Source: Botryllus schlosseri
Taxonomy: Eukaryota; Chordata; Ascidiacea; Stolidobranchia; Styelidae
Direction of reading: 5' to 3'
NCBI GenBank assembly: GCA_000444245.1
Contig: ATSW01004592.1
Location: 1 to 37,796, forward strand
DNA: 37,796 bases
Positions 10,379-21,345 of the stretch are shown piece after piece. The notes below the pieces were generated by a model. The model was not told the DNA's origin. It was given only the letters and a program-made list of their open reading frames with translations, and ran no database searches. The first letter of the stretch is position 1; every line of letters starts with the position of its first letter. Made by a program: the position numbers and the translations under genes.

Positions 10379-10729
10379 TTCTCTCTGTTATTAGTAAGAT
10401 CACTATAATCAAGGGGTGTCCGACGATTATGCTATTCACGGCCGCATTTCGATTGCTTTTATAGCCAACAGAAAGCCGTGAAGGACCACATGTACGCCAA
10501 ATCTCCACGTCGAATTTGCTACTGGGGGACTTTGCATCGCGCACGGTCCTTGTGGTTTCTGTGCCACTGTTCGCTTGTGAAGTAATTCTTTATGATTCGT
10601 GTCGAGTAGTGAGAGATGTTTTTTCGAGGACTGGTATGATACGCTCTTTGTCATTAAGAGTTGATTTATCAGCGAGAAGTACAGTTTCAATACTATTTTA
10701 TACTGTGGAAGCCCGTAAATTGCTATTAG

Positions 10730-11101
10730 TCATATCGCAGCATACGGAACATAAGCTACGCACGTTAGTGGAAATGACATATCTGTGAAGATATCTGTGA
10801 AGTCACCTTGTGCATGAAAGTTAGTTACAGAAGCATAACGACCCGGCCATAGGCGCCGGTCGCTAATTTTCCTTAGGTATGCGGGTTCCATGACGTCACA
10901 AAGGAATGGCGTCATAATGTGATTGAATTGATAATTAGGGTTAATATAGCATTCCGGTAAAGTGCACGCGTAAATGCTGATTATACAATCTTCTCGTGTT
11001 GACGAACTTACGCGCATGATAAGCTTCTCAACGAGTCCGGAAGTGCTGTCAATTAGCGAGTCTCTGATCTCTCGCGAACAATTAAATGCGGCGCTTATCA
11101 A
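10730..11101 (-). CDS. Hypothetical 123-codon frame
   Basis: An open frame of 123 codons starts at ATG 11101. Its composition is protein-like (for example CTLPECYINPNYQF), but I recognise no family, and it has no splice partners, neighbours or repeat copy in the window. It could be an eroded piece of a transposon gene or chance. It is listed only because its length is unusual for this AT-rich spacer. Confidence 0.2.
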   Translation of the reverse strand: MISAAFNCSREIRDSLIDSTSGLVEKLIMRVSSSTREDCIISIYACTLPECYINPNYQFNHIMTPFLCDVMEPAYLRKISDRRLWPGRYASVTNFHAQGDFTDIFTDMSFPLTCVAYVPYAAI

Positions 11102-11394
11102 CGCGTAGTACGTAACCTCGGCAACGATTTGCGCAAGTCAAAATGTCCGAGTTGTTACGGAATCGGTTCTATAATGGCACCGATTTCAGGTGGTTCAAAC
11201 CTTTCTCGTCTTTTACAAGTCAAGCCTTGACACACATCTTCTGATGGTTATGTTCAAGTATTAGCGGAATTCAATTACGCACGCACGTCGCACAATCGCA
11301 CACGTCTGCGGACATTCGATGTCATTCAGTTTCGCGATGTCACTCTTTAATCACGATCGCTAATCCTCAGGCATTTTACGGCAATGTCTCCAGG

Positions 11395-11630
11395 CCCGCG
11401 ACGCGATAGTTGGCCAGCGATGATATCTTTCGTACCAGACCTATTGCAGATGTGATTGTGTAGGCCAGCGATGATATCGTGTGCAGTGTGTACCAAGCCA
11501 ATACAGATGCGATTGTGCAGGACTGCGATGACATAGTGCGCACCGGGCCTCCCGCAGATTCGCTTATTCAAGCCAGCGGAAGTNGGCTTGTTGGAGACCC
11601 GATAAATCAGGCCAGCGATGCTCGGCAATC
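11395..11630. repeat. Degenerate tandem repeat
   Basis: The phrase (G)GCCAGCGATGATATC and variants recurs near 11414, 11463, 11525, 11573 and 11613, spaced roughly 40-60 bp apart. GCAGATGTGATTGTG-like phrases lie between, as in an old minisatellite. Two Ns in and beside it suggest an assembly problem. Confidence 0.5.
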
Positions 11631-11639
11631 AATGNCCTG

Positions 11640-12474
11640 ATTTCGCAATCACTTCAGTGGGAAATCGCGTCACGTTACATTGTGCAGGTGCACAGACGAA
11701 TCTCACTAATTGGCAACACGCTTCTCGCTAATTGGCCGCGCGCAACGAGCTACCTCGCTACCAGCTCACAAAAATGGCGGAGCCTTTCTCTTTCACAAAA
11801 GCCTCTTGTCAAAACTTTTGGCGTCGCCATGCCTGAGCATCATCAAAATGGGACATATAGCAAGGCGCAGTAGTATTTCCAATTGTTGGCAGGTATTTGG
11901 GAATTTATATCCCATATAAGCTTTATTTGTTAATTCCATGTTAGTAGCAGAGCTACTACTGTAACTAACCATACGTTTATTTGCAAGTGTTGAAGACCTC
12001 CTCACTGATGACCAACGATACAGTAACTGCCGCCGATGCGGCTACATACCAAAGAGCAAGTCAAATCACGTGGCATCGCTACTATGACTGTCATAGAGGG
12101 CAGTATAGAGCACGGCTGCTAGTCATTAGGTCTAATTAGAATATAATTGGAGCATGCTTACAAGTGAAATCGTCGAAACGACCGGGGCATAGGTCTAGAA
12201 CTCGTGCCGTTTTGTTATAGTTGGACATTTGGCATTGATCGCAAAGATATACCCTTCAGTGCTGGAAACTGCCACACGATCATCATATATACGTTTCCTA
12301 GAATTTTGAGGGACTACTGTTAATAGTTCTGTGTTTCCTTGGTTTTCATTACAATTTATCGGACCAACCCTTCATCAATCACGAATGGTCCGTACTCTTA
12401 TGCAATGTATGGAATACGCAGCCCTCACTGAAACGTGTGTAATTACGTAATTTCAGTAACAACGTCCCGAAATT
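11640..12474. other. Spacer, nothing recognised
   Basis: No gene, RNA or definable repeat. It lies just outside the left boundary of the tandem ABHD duplication. Confidence 0.35.
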
Positions 12475-12486
12475 ACGAAAATCTGA

Positions 12487-12492
12487 TTTATT
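12487..12492 (-). terminator. Possible poly(A) signal of the downstream ABHD gene
   Basis: TTTATT on the plus strand is AATAAA on the minus strand. It lies in a block conserved at 21937-21942 behind the other copy. A second candidate, nearer the stop, is at 12660-12665. Which one is used cannot be told. Confidence 0.3.
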
Positions 12493-12968
12493 ATAAACCA
12501 CGATAACTGAAATTTGGTAGGGTATCAGTGAAGTTTCACAAATTAGCTCAATCACCACTCAGCCCCATCAAATATCAGATGAAATAGCGGCAGTCATACA
12601 AATCGACGGATGGTTGATTACGAATACAATAATTCTGCAGTGTAAGGTGGAAACGAGGTTTTATTTGATGTAGGGACTTTCTCTCTAACTCAACAGTAGA
12701 TTTTTCATCGATTTCTCATCGGCAAAGATATTGTATATTCGACTTTAAATTATGTTATCAAAGATATATATAAATGAAGCAAAAACAGAAACAAAAAAGA
12801 TACAATCGGAAAAGAAACATATAGGATATTAAAGCAGTAATGCCTTTTGCCACATATTTCATGCTCGCAAAAAGTCGTGAATCACTGAAATCCCAGACAT
12901 TTCTTCGGCCAATGGCCATGGTGTATAATTTGGAACAATATGATACTGTATCACAGGCTTGGGAACCA

Positions 12969-15900
12969 TCATTCGATTTCAGCACATATCGTATTGACAA
13001 GTTGATGAAACTTCTCTGGTTGATCCGCAAAAAGATTATGACCGGCCGCTTTGATCGACTAGAATTAACAAATGAAATCATTTAGTGCACTGGAAATGAT
13101 TGTGATGACAAAATATATCTACTCGAATGTAGGTACACTATAGGTCTTGAGAAGACACAGCCTAAACATACTTCCGTCGATTCGGTATCTGGGATGAACA
13201 ATGAACATACACTTTATAAGAATATATGCATGAATACTTACATAAACATGAACATCGTTTTCAGGAAGTAAATTTTGTGACTGATTTCCACAGTCTTTGT
13301 CCATCCATGTCCTAGCTCCATAAATAAATCTAACTGGGATCCCCTGTTGCAGATTGCCTGAAATGAGCAACTGCAAAATCACGTGCTACAGAACAAAGAA
13401 AATGGGGTTCATGTGATCCATTACTTACCGATACGCTTCATCAAGGGGTGCCTCGCAAAAGTGACTTTCATGGTCAGGTTCTTGAAACCACACTCCCCAC
13501 TGTGAAAGACTGCGTGATGAGATAGATCGACAAACAAAAATAATGGTTATCCGGGTTGCAATGCATGCAATCAGTCAAGCGAGAGAGATATCGTAACAGT
13601 AACACCACATATGAGTTTCTGTTTTCTGCAGTAGACTTGAACGTGTGTTCTATAAAGCCATAGAAATTAAGTATATTGAAGTGAATGTCCGGATTCTTAT
13701 AGCCTGGACAGTAACTTCNGTACTTTGATCCCCCGGTCGGGGGACTAGCTGGATATGTACCCAAGATTATTTCGCTAAACATAAAGTAGCCTAGAGAAGT
13801 GGTTCTCAATATTTTGACTTCGCGGACAGGTAAAACTTAACCAAAAATCTTGCGGACCGGTGAACCTTAATAATCTAAAATTCAGTTACGATAACTTGAG
13901 TGTAATATTGGAAAAATTTATTGATGACTTTTTGATACTAGATATTTATATGTGGTTCTATTTAAGTTTCTGCAGGGCGAGATTCGCGAAGTCCTGTTAA
14001 ATACCATTAACTTGATTGTTCGGTGTCCTTTGAAAGAAATCTGACTTTGCTATTTGCTGTAGGCTCTATTATACTGTCCGAAACGAGTTATAGGCTACTT
14101 TTTGTCAGTTTCTTATAACACTTGTACCATTGTCCGGAAGCCTGACCGTGACCATGAACTGTCTATTGCAGGGGTGTCAAACATACGGCCCGCGGGCAGC
14201 ATCCGACCCGCCAGACGATTTCACCCGGCCCGCGAAGCATCTCTTATCCCATCCAGAATGTGCTGATCATTACAATGACAGTCAATTTTCTATACTTGCT
14301 CGTGGCCGTTCTCTTTTTCATTTAAAGGTCCTGGAATCTACGATCATAAAGCTACGAAAGCCGATTCTCTGTCGCCAGAAGGAACGCCTCTACACTCTTG
14401 GAATATTTCATTAATGTTATGTGTTGTGTTTTCGGTTATTTATAACCGAATATGTACTCGTTAACGTTTGTTTTGTACCGTTACTACCGTATCTAGCCCG
14501 TCTATTAGTAGTTTGTTTTTGTTATTATTACGTCATACAGACAAAATAGTTCTTACATTTCGAATTTGATTCACCCTATCACTAACGTTCGCTACTGATG
14601 AGAGTTAGTCGAAAAGCTTTTAGCGAATAAATTAACAATATGAAGTTATTGTTTCGCGCAATTCTGAGTAGTTTAAAAAAGGCTTGATTCATTCAGCAAA
14701 TTTGTAACAAATGTTGGCATATAGGAAATACTTTCATTAAATAATCCTTCAATACAGCAAATGTTGAGCATGTCCAATTTGTTCATAGGTCATATTATAT
14801 TCACCCAACTGCGGTGTTGTGGTTTCACTCTAGTTACCATCAGGAACAGGTCGGTGACATTGACACCCAANTTTGAGAAGGTAAAAAAGTGCACACCGAT
14901 TTCCAAGTTTTCTGGAAGAATCAATTAAAACGTGTCATTCAGAAAGGCGAAAACGCCACTATGGAACCATTATATGCGGGTTACACGGAGAATATATAAG
15001 TTCCGCAAAAATATTATTCCAATCTGTGGTCGTACTGCTGTGCCAATTACGACTCAAAAGGTCNCCAGAGAAAGTCGAATCGCGATTCAATAATGATACA
15101 CCACATCCAAATGTCCGAGTTTACGGTTAAATCTCATGTATTCCTCACGACGCATACGCAGGCTGACGCCAGATTTCGACTGAATCCAAGAGAGCATAGA
15201 AATATGCCAACTTGTATCGTCGTTAGCGCCACTGTTTTAGCGTTTCATGTCTGCCAATTACCGTTTTTGTGCCAATTCCATTATTCACGAATAAAGGATT
15301 TGCTAGAACGGTNCCCTGTTCAAGTGAAAAACAAGGGTATGAGGTAACATATGGAGTCGTATAATTGGTCCGGACCGCCAGTGATCTCAGGGTTTGAATC
15401 CGGCCCGCGACGCAATTTGAGTTTGACACCCCTGGTTTATTGCAAAACCATGCAAAAAATACGTTCAACACTTATCAATAAATTGAAACTTTGATGTCTA
15501 TTTNTCTAATAATGGACAATCAGTCAACTTCGTGCATTTGAGAATTGAGATATGAAATTGTAATATACCTGTCAGGCAGGAAACTGGCAGTTAAGAACCA
15601 CTGGCCTAGTATATTTTTGCATATTTATTTAACCTGGAATTTTTCTTCGCGCGTTTTAGTGCCTTTACCTTTTGTGATTTTAATATGGGTACTCCTTCAC
15701 CCAAATAAATGCAATAAACTTTTAAAATATGAGACCAACACAGAAGAGCCGGTTTTGTGCATTATTAGACCTTTCTATAAGCTATGTTTAGAATCGTGAA
15801 ACGTTTCATAGGGTCATAGAGAAAAGGTATATCAGCAAATGGGAATGAAAGGCATAATTGATTCTACTATTTCATCTGGGAAAAGTCTTCGTAAAACAGA

Positions 15901-18277
15901 TGGAAATGATAGCGACAATGTGACATACCCGATTTTTTTTTCAGTATTTAAGGAATAATTTGGAATACATTTCATTTTAATCTATAGTGGAGTTGCGGTT
16001 TAACTCACCTTGGATTTTGGGCGTTGCAGTGATAGATGTAGTCGAAAATAAGGGGAACTCCATTTTCATCTTTCAGATCTACAAACTTTGCTCCCAAGTC
16101 CTTAGTTGAATGAACAAGCCTCGGCCCTGAATCGCACCAGATAGAATTCCGAATCAAACATATAATAATAACAACTAAGTTGTGGCGATACTACTAGAGT
16201 AGACAACCTTACCCAAAGGACCAGCACCTCGAACTACAGCCAACGGGAGGAATGGACTGAGTATCTTCGTCAAGCCCTTCACCCAAATTGGTATCCGTCG
16301 CATCCTCTCTGGGTCTTCTTTATACTCCGGAAATCCCCAAGGATCAACCAATATTAGATGTTTCACACTGCATGACAAAATTTCGCGGACTGATACTGGA
16401 CGGACGATCCATCAAATGAATGCAAGATCTATCACAGACCACATCCTGGTATGGTCTTCGGGCTTAGCAGTCATACTTTGCAGGGTGAAATACGTACATT
16501 GAATAGAACAATCAAGAATACAGAATTGACGTTTTTCAACATTCATTCTGTGCCACAGCATAGTGGCAATTCGAAAGCGATTGTAGCCGCATAAACAACG
16601 TTGGTGGATCATCCATAAAGCACAGTATCATTTGCTATAAAACTAACAATAGATTACCTTCACCTACAGGACTTTTTCTTACCTACTTGGATATTTGAGA
16701 GCATAACAGGCAGCAAGATACCCGCCAAAACTGTGGCCCATCAGAATCATTTTATCCAGCCCAACTGCCTCCCGCCATTCCTCGATTGATGCCACGAACT
16801 GACATTCGGATTCCATAGCATCATCGGGAAACCTATACTTTTGGATCATGTACCAGAGTTATTGGAAGATCAAAATTCCGAATGCAGTATATTACTGTGG
16901 ATGACTACTCCGACCGAATCCAAGAAGATCGAACGAGTACACCGGTCGTTTACCAGTTATTGCATCGTAGTTGAGAGCCTGGTAATGAGAGATTAAAAAA
17001 TATGGGTACATGCTATTATAGTATTATAAAATCTATATGTGTCAAGAAAGGATATTGCAGTGATCTAAAATAAGGATATGTGCACTTTGTGCATGGTTCA
17101 ATTTTCCCATGGCATACCTACGATATTTAAAACGTACCAACGTGATTTCAGAGAAAATGGGTCAATTTTTGAAGCGGGGTAGGGTGAAATTATTAATTAT
17201 GAAGATTTCATAGTAATGATCCAGTTTAAGTCGGGATTTAAGCTATTTGTTGAGATGGTATCCATTAAGGATCTTCCTAACAGCTTATCCAAGTCTAATA
17301 ATCCCACCCCCACCTTGATCAATAAATACCGACAAAAATGAATTATAGGTTCAGCATCGGTGAATGTTTCAGCCTTTGAATTTGTCTCAGCTAACGGGGA
17401 GCAATAACAACCGTACTCAAATCACATGGTAAAATTATCGAAATAGCACATTTTCATTATCGATGTAGCAGATCTTAATAACACAATCAGGATGAAACAA
17501 ACTATAACAGAACGCGAAGTATACTCAATACCCACCCAAAGGCCAACCCCGCCTCCCATACCGTGCACCATAACCAGTGGCGTTTTTTTGTTTAATCTCT
17601 TCGTTAAATATTAAAGTCCGAATTCTATTGCCAGACTTCAGGTCAATGAATTCGCTTTTGTAAATTGATTTGACAACTGAAAAAAAAAAACAAGATATAG
17701 TTTGATTTCTGAGAGGTGAAGCAAGAAAATTGGAAAATATGAACGGTATAGGCAGACCTAATCAGCATACTTGAAAGCATTCTTTCTTCGGATGTTATCA
17801 ACAGATTTGTTGATGTAGGTCTCCATCGCAGCCAGCTGAACCATCCTTCGTCACAATTAGCCCTGAATGAAGACATTTGTATTGACAACAGAAAATAAAA
17901 TAGCTGTCCGTCTCAAGAAATATTGTAGAGCATTATTTCCTTCCTCGAGATATCACTCTTGTATCACTAAATCAAACAGAATACGGTGCTATAAAGAAAT
18001 GAAATAAACGCTTGGTTGTATGCGCTCAATAGGAGTAACGACTAATAGAATCAGAATAGAGTTTGTTCAATATAAGCACATCGCACACAGCTCAGACAAA
18101 GTGCACGATGGAACATTAATCACCAATAACGAACGAGGCTAGAACGAAGGAATAGGGAAAACATTTCGGTTAGTCTGGTACAACTAACGTTGGTGACATG
18201 TTGGTCATATATTTAAAAAATTAAGGTTACCTTTCAACCTGAGCACCTATGCTCGAGACTCCGCTTCTTTCGTTCAT
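12969..18277 (-). CDS. ABHD4/ABHD5-type alpha/beta hydrolase, downstream copy (10 exons, one frameshift)
   Basis: Exons on the minus strand: 18277-18231, 17862-17771, 17676-17536, 16978-16896, 16832-16683, 16367-16213, 16126-16009, 13499-13429, 13357-13242, 13058-12969. All introns are GT-AG and all phases join, except that exon 3 is 141 nt where its paralogue has 140. An A7 run at about 17583-17589 replaces A6. Without that extra base the product would be 353 residues, as expected for ABHD4/5. Features: a Trp-rich N-terminus ([11 protein letters not shown]), the nucleophile motif GHSFGG (Ser155 in that count), [33 protein letters not shown] and [10 protein letters not shown] with an HX4D motif. 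The conserved Trp of the KIWTL motif is Arg here. The Ser argues for a lipase like ABHD4 (lyso-NAPE lipase) over ABHD5, which has Asn. The copy may be degrading, or the homopolymer may be a sequencing error. Confidence 0.82.
13797..15603. mobile_element. Outer hAT-type element in ABHD intron 7
   Basis: It begins AAGTGGTTCTCAA and ends TTAAGAACCACTG, inverted termini of the CAGTGGTTCTCAA class. Flanks are GCCTAGAG (13789-13796) and GCCTAGTA (15604-15611), an 8-bp duplication matching at 6 positions. No transposase frame was seen. A second element is inserted inside it at 14169-15434, so this insertion is the older one. It lies wholly within intron 7 and leaves the splice sites intact. Confidence 0.7.
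14169..15434. mobile_element. Inner hAT-type element nested in 13797-15603
   Basis: Starts CAGGGGTGTCAAAC and ends GTTTGACACCCCTG, a perfect 14-bp inverted terminal repeat followed inward by GGCCCGC-rich subterminal motifs on both sides. The flanks GTCTATTG (14161-14168) and GTTTATTG (15435-15442) form an 8-bp target duplication with one mismatch. There is no transposase frame, and the region contains several Ns. The termini belong to the same class as the lone end at 2279. Confidence 0.85.
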
Positions 18278-18658
18278 GTTCGGCTGGTAGTAACTGTACG
18301 GGCGATCTTCGCTTGAACGCGAACGTTACGCAACATTACTGTGTAAACATTTCTTATATTGCATAACCGACTGCGTGAATCAGCATGTTTCCAATGTCAT
18401 CACTATTTCTAATATATAGCTGCGAATAGTCTGTGAATCAGACTATTTCAATGATTCAAATTAGATATGGCACAATATATTTTATTGGAATAACGACGGC
18501 AATAGGCCTACATAATTTTTCCGTGCGTTTTTTTTTTCATTTTTGGTGTTTAATCTGAATCTTTGTAGTGAGATGCTCATCCCCGGTGTGGCGCGGCTTT
18601 GGTAATACCGAGCCTCGTCTATACCTTGCTTATCTGTATGTAGGCTATAGGCTACAAT
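18278..18658. other. 5' flank of the downstream ABHD gene
   Basis: Homology with the other copy fades soon upstream of the start codon. No TATA box was recognised, and no gene is visible. Confidence 0.35.
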
Positions 18659-18733
18659 CAGTGCTTCTCAACCTTTTTCAGATCGCGTCCCACTTTTCAT
18701 CCAAATTTCATTGCGCGGCCCACCAGACACCCT

Positions 18734-18741
18734 TTCGCGAC
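18734..18741. repeat. 8-bp target-site duplication (left) of nested hAT
   Basis: TTCGCGAC, repeated exactly at 20030-20037 on the other side of the element. Confidence 0.88.
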
Positions 18742-20029
18742 CAGAGGTGGTCAAAGTAGTCAGGAAAGCTACTCAAGTAGAAGTAGAAGTAGCGATGAAA
18801 AAATCTACTCAAGTACAAGTAGAAGTACTTCTTGCATAAGCAACCCAAAACTACTTGAAGTTGAAGTAGAATTGACTGACTTTAGAAGTACTCAAGTAAG
18901 TAAGTAGTTGTGAAAACGATCCTAATTTGTTCACATGGATTGTAAAAAGGTGCAAATTGAGCTATGCGAAAAGTGACGAGCTTGATTAATCTTGATGAAT
19001 ACCAACAGGTATCCAATTTTCGATAGCATAAGCATTCATCAACATCATGATAGTATTGATATGGAAATGCGATACTAATCCTCTGTTTTCTCGAACAGCA
19101 CGTTTTGGAAAATAGCATGGTACGGCGCCATCCCCCATATTATAAGGCCCGTAGTTTAGTCGAAGAGATATACGGAAAAGTTGTAAAGGATACGGTGTAA
19201 ACGCTTTGCGCGATTAGTAAACGTTAATAAAAAATATGGTGGACCGTAAAAATGCCATATTGTGTAGCTTTATTTCCGGAAATTAAAGGCATTACTACAC
19301 TTGATTTTATACTTCAACATGTATGTTATCCGGACAAAAGAACTGATATTAATTATAACTCAAAGTAGCCTATATGATACTGGGAATTAAAAGTAAAATA
19401 TAAATACTACTTCTAAAAGTGGGACATGTATTTCATGCCTTTAGTCCAGAAAGGTGGTATGCTAAAACGGCTCTAAAACTAAAAATAGTAAGAGTCCACT
19501 TTTCCAGATTAGGACTCGCCATGGACTGGACATGTGCTAGAATACGATATGACAAGTAAATGCTTGATTGCGAAACATCAGTTTCAAACCTTATGATGAG
19601 CCATATATACTGTGATGAATTATTTCATATGGGCGAAGGGCGACAATGTGGTGTAAACGGAACCACGCCAACCCGCGACCTAAATTATATTCACCGATAC
19701 TTTCGTAAAATCATAGTGGTAACTCCGTATCGAATGCGCGCGAAGCGCGACGAAAATTCTTGGCTTTACTCAACTTTTATGAAAATTAAATATTGATACA
19801 CCGTGAAAACAGCCCCAAAATTTCTCAGGCTATCTTCCTGATTGGAAGATTGAACTACTTCTACTTGACAAACTGAAAATAGCGAAAAGTAAGTAAGTAG
19901 ATCACAAAATATTACGAAGTAGAAGTAGAAGTAGCGAAAATCAGATCTACTTGAGTAAGTACCAGAAGTAGAGGAAAACTACTTGAGTACTTCGAAAAAG
20001 TAGAAGTACTTCGTTACTGACCACCTCTG
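18742..20029. mobile_element. Inner hAT-type element with AAGTAGAAGTA subterminal arrays
   Basis: Begins CAGAGGTGGTCA and ends TGACCACCTCTG (perfect 12-bp TIR), with exact TTCGCGAC duplications. Both ends carry dense arrays of AAGTAG/ACTTGAGTA words in opposite orientation (18765-18905 and 19855-20012), as expected of transposase-binding repeats. The centre (18950-19850) has no recognisable transposase. The two matching 8-bp sites restore an uninterrupted outer element when the insert is ignored, so nesting is certain. Confidence 0.92.
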
Positions 20030-20037
20030 TTCGCGAC
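20030..20037. repeat. 8-bp target-site duplication (right) of nested hAT
   Basis: TTCGCGAC, identical to 18734-18741. Confidence 0.88.
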
Positions 20038-20107
20038 AAACGTTCAAACCACTGCTAATGGGCGCCAGTTTTTATGTTTTCAGTGCGGTACCGTTATCTC
20101 GTCGCGC

Positions 20108-20398
20108 CTAGTAGTACAAAAACACCATGAATGCCACAGACAAAAAAGCGAATATCCAATCAGCAATTCGTCTATTACGTCGAATTAACGGGTTATGAGG
20201 AGCTTGATTTGCGGTAATTGGGCTGGATTGCTGCATTTCCCGATCAACGTTCGCAAAGACTTTGAAGAAAGAATGAATTTCAATCTCACGCATCAACAAT
20301 AACGCACTGTCGGATTTCACGCTCCAATCAATATGATCGTGACGAAAATCTGACTCCCGAATTGTGAGCACGGCGACGCAGCTTGTGGCGCAAAACAA
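20108..20398 (-). CDS. 96-codon frame inside the outer hAT, predicted tail anchor
   Basis: The frame ends RRIADWIFAFLSVAFMVFLYY. That is a basic patch followed by one hydrophobic stretch of about 18 residues directly before the stop, the layout of a tail-anchored membrane protein. I do not recognise the protein. It could be a host gene fragment carried by the transposon, or chance. Confidence 0.2.
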   Translation of the reverse strand: MFCATSCVAVLTIRESDFRHDHIDWSVKSDSALLLMREIEIHSFFKVFANVDREMQQSSPITANQAPHNPLIRRNRRIADWIFAFLSVAFMVFLYY

Positions 20399-20467
20399 TT
20401 TAATTTGGAGGAGGAGAATGTGAAATTACTTTTCTAATCTTGAGAATATAAAGTGTTTGGAATATTT

Positions 20468-20527
20468 GGGAATTTGATAAGGGGCCCACGAAAATTATTT
20501 GAGGTCCCATGAAAATTATTTGAGGTA
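20468..20527. repeat. Short direct repeat
   Basis: GAAAATTATTTGAGGT occurs twice, about 24 bp apart (around 20491 and 20511), inside the outer hAT element. Confidence 0.5.
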
Positions 20528-20705
20528 ACAAATTCAACTGCAATCAATGTAGTTCCGAAAGCACTATTCAAGTTCAGTACCGCCAGTCACATATTTGAGG
20601 TAGCCTATCTCTGCATTTCTCTGAGAGCTATAAAGGTGACTAACATTTCAAAACTGGTATTTTGCGAATCACGCAGCCTAATTCTCAAATCTGAATTTGA
20701 CGAAA

Positions 20706-20811
20706 CCGGACTAGTACGGGACTCGTGCACTTTCGGACCAAAAACACATTTTCTCCGGTAGGCTGTAGTGAATTTGGTCCGAAAGTGCACGAGCCCCGCA
20801 GGTCCGTCAAT
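20706..20811. repeat. Long hairpin inside the outer hAT
   Basis: Core arms 20718-20742 and 20773-20797 are near-perfect inverted copies (ACTCGTGCACTTTCGGACC and its complement). A 30-nt loop separates them, and pairing extends outward with mismatches to about 20706 and 20811. Confidence 0.75.
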
Positions 20812-20998
20812 TACATGTTCCGGAATCATCATCCGAAAGTGGAAGAAATTGTTGAAAATTTTGGCATTTTTCGTTAATTTTCGACTTGCGTGGTATAGAA
20901 CAGACCTACAAATTGGGATCTATGATCGTTTAAAATGTCTTCGCGGCCCACCTGAAATAGCTTCGCGGCCCACCGGTTGAGAAGCACTGGGCTACATG

Positions 20999-21337
20999 CA
21001 GTGGTGGCTTTTGGGGTGGGCGAGGTGGGCGGTCGCCCGGGCCCCAATTTGGTTGAAGGACCCCCCCTCTTTGGTTTAAGCGCTTTTTTCAAGGTTTGTA
21101 GCGAATAGACGTGGAAATTCTTGTACCAATCAAGAAGATGATGATTGCATTCAGAAGAATCAATCGTGAAATCTCCGCATTTGATGCAAATGTCCCATAT
21201 CACCACAATCATCAAGTCTCTGCATGCCTGATAAGTTGCTAGGCGAAAGGGGGGTCTGGGGAGCTGCGATTACATACTTATAGCCCCCCCCCCCGGAAGT
21301 CTCGCCCAGGGCCCCCCCAATCGTAGGGCCACCACTG
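20999..21337. mobile_element. Short hAT-type MITE, 339 bp
   Basis: Begins CAGTGGTGGC and ends GCCACCACTG, with exact 8-bp duplications GCTACATG at 20991-20998 and 21338-21345. G/C-rich subterminal stretches (GGGCGAGGTGGGCGG on the left, CTCGCCCAGGGCCCCCCC on the right) are inverted copies. There is no coding capacity. It landed 1 bp beyond the right end of the element at 18659-20989. Confidence 0.9.
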
Positions 21338-21345
21338 GCTACATG

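Larger units (their letters stand above)
12475..18290. repeat. Tandem segmental duplication, unit 1 (counterpart about 21925-27030)
   Basis: Homology to the second unit starts around CTGATTTATTATAAA (12484, counterpart 21934), runs through the 3' flank, all ten ABHD exons and the introns, and ends just upstream of exon 1. The offset between copies varies from about 8.7 to 10.4 kb because of insertions in either copy. Confidence 0.8.
18659..20989. mobile_element. Outer hAT-type element with perfect 15-bp TIRs
   Basis: The ends CAGTGCTTCTCAACC and GGTTGAGAAGCACTG are perfect inverted repeats. GCGGCCCACC occurs just inside both ends. Flanking DNA on both sides contains GGCTACA, but shifted by one base, so the target duplication is imperfect. 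A 1,288-bp element is nested at 18742-20029. The remaining internal sequence has a 96-codon minus frame (20108-20398) and a long hairpin, but no recognisable transposase. Confidence 0.75.

Noticed and set aside
12758-13081. 107-codon minus frame
   Set aside because: The real ABHD exon 10 (13058-12969) lies here in another frame, ending in [19 protein letters not shown] and a stop.
16175-16378. 67-codon minus frame starting [16 protein letters not shown] as a separate small gene (and the similar one at 24943-25149)
   Set aside because: They are ABHD exon 6 with read-through into flanking introns. Splice sites and phases fit the ten-exon model.
18651-18658. GCTACAAT/GGCTACAT as an exact target duplication of the outer hAT
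   Set aside because: The shared GGCTACA is offset by one base, so I do not claim a clean duplication. GGCTAC is also a common word in this window.
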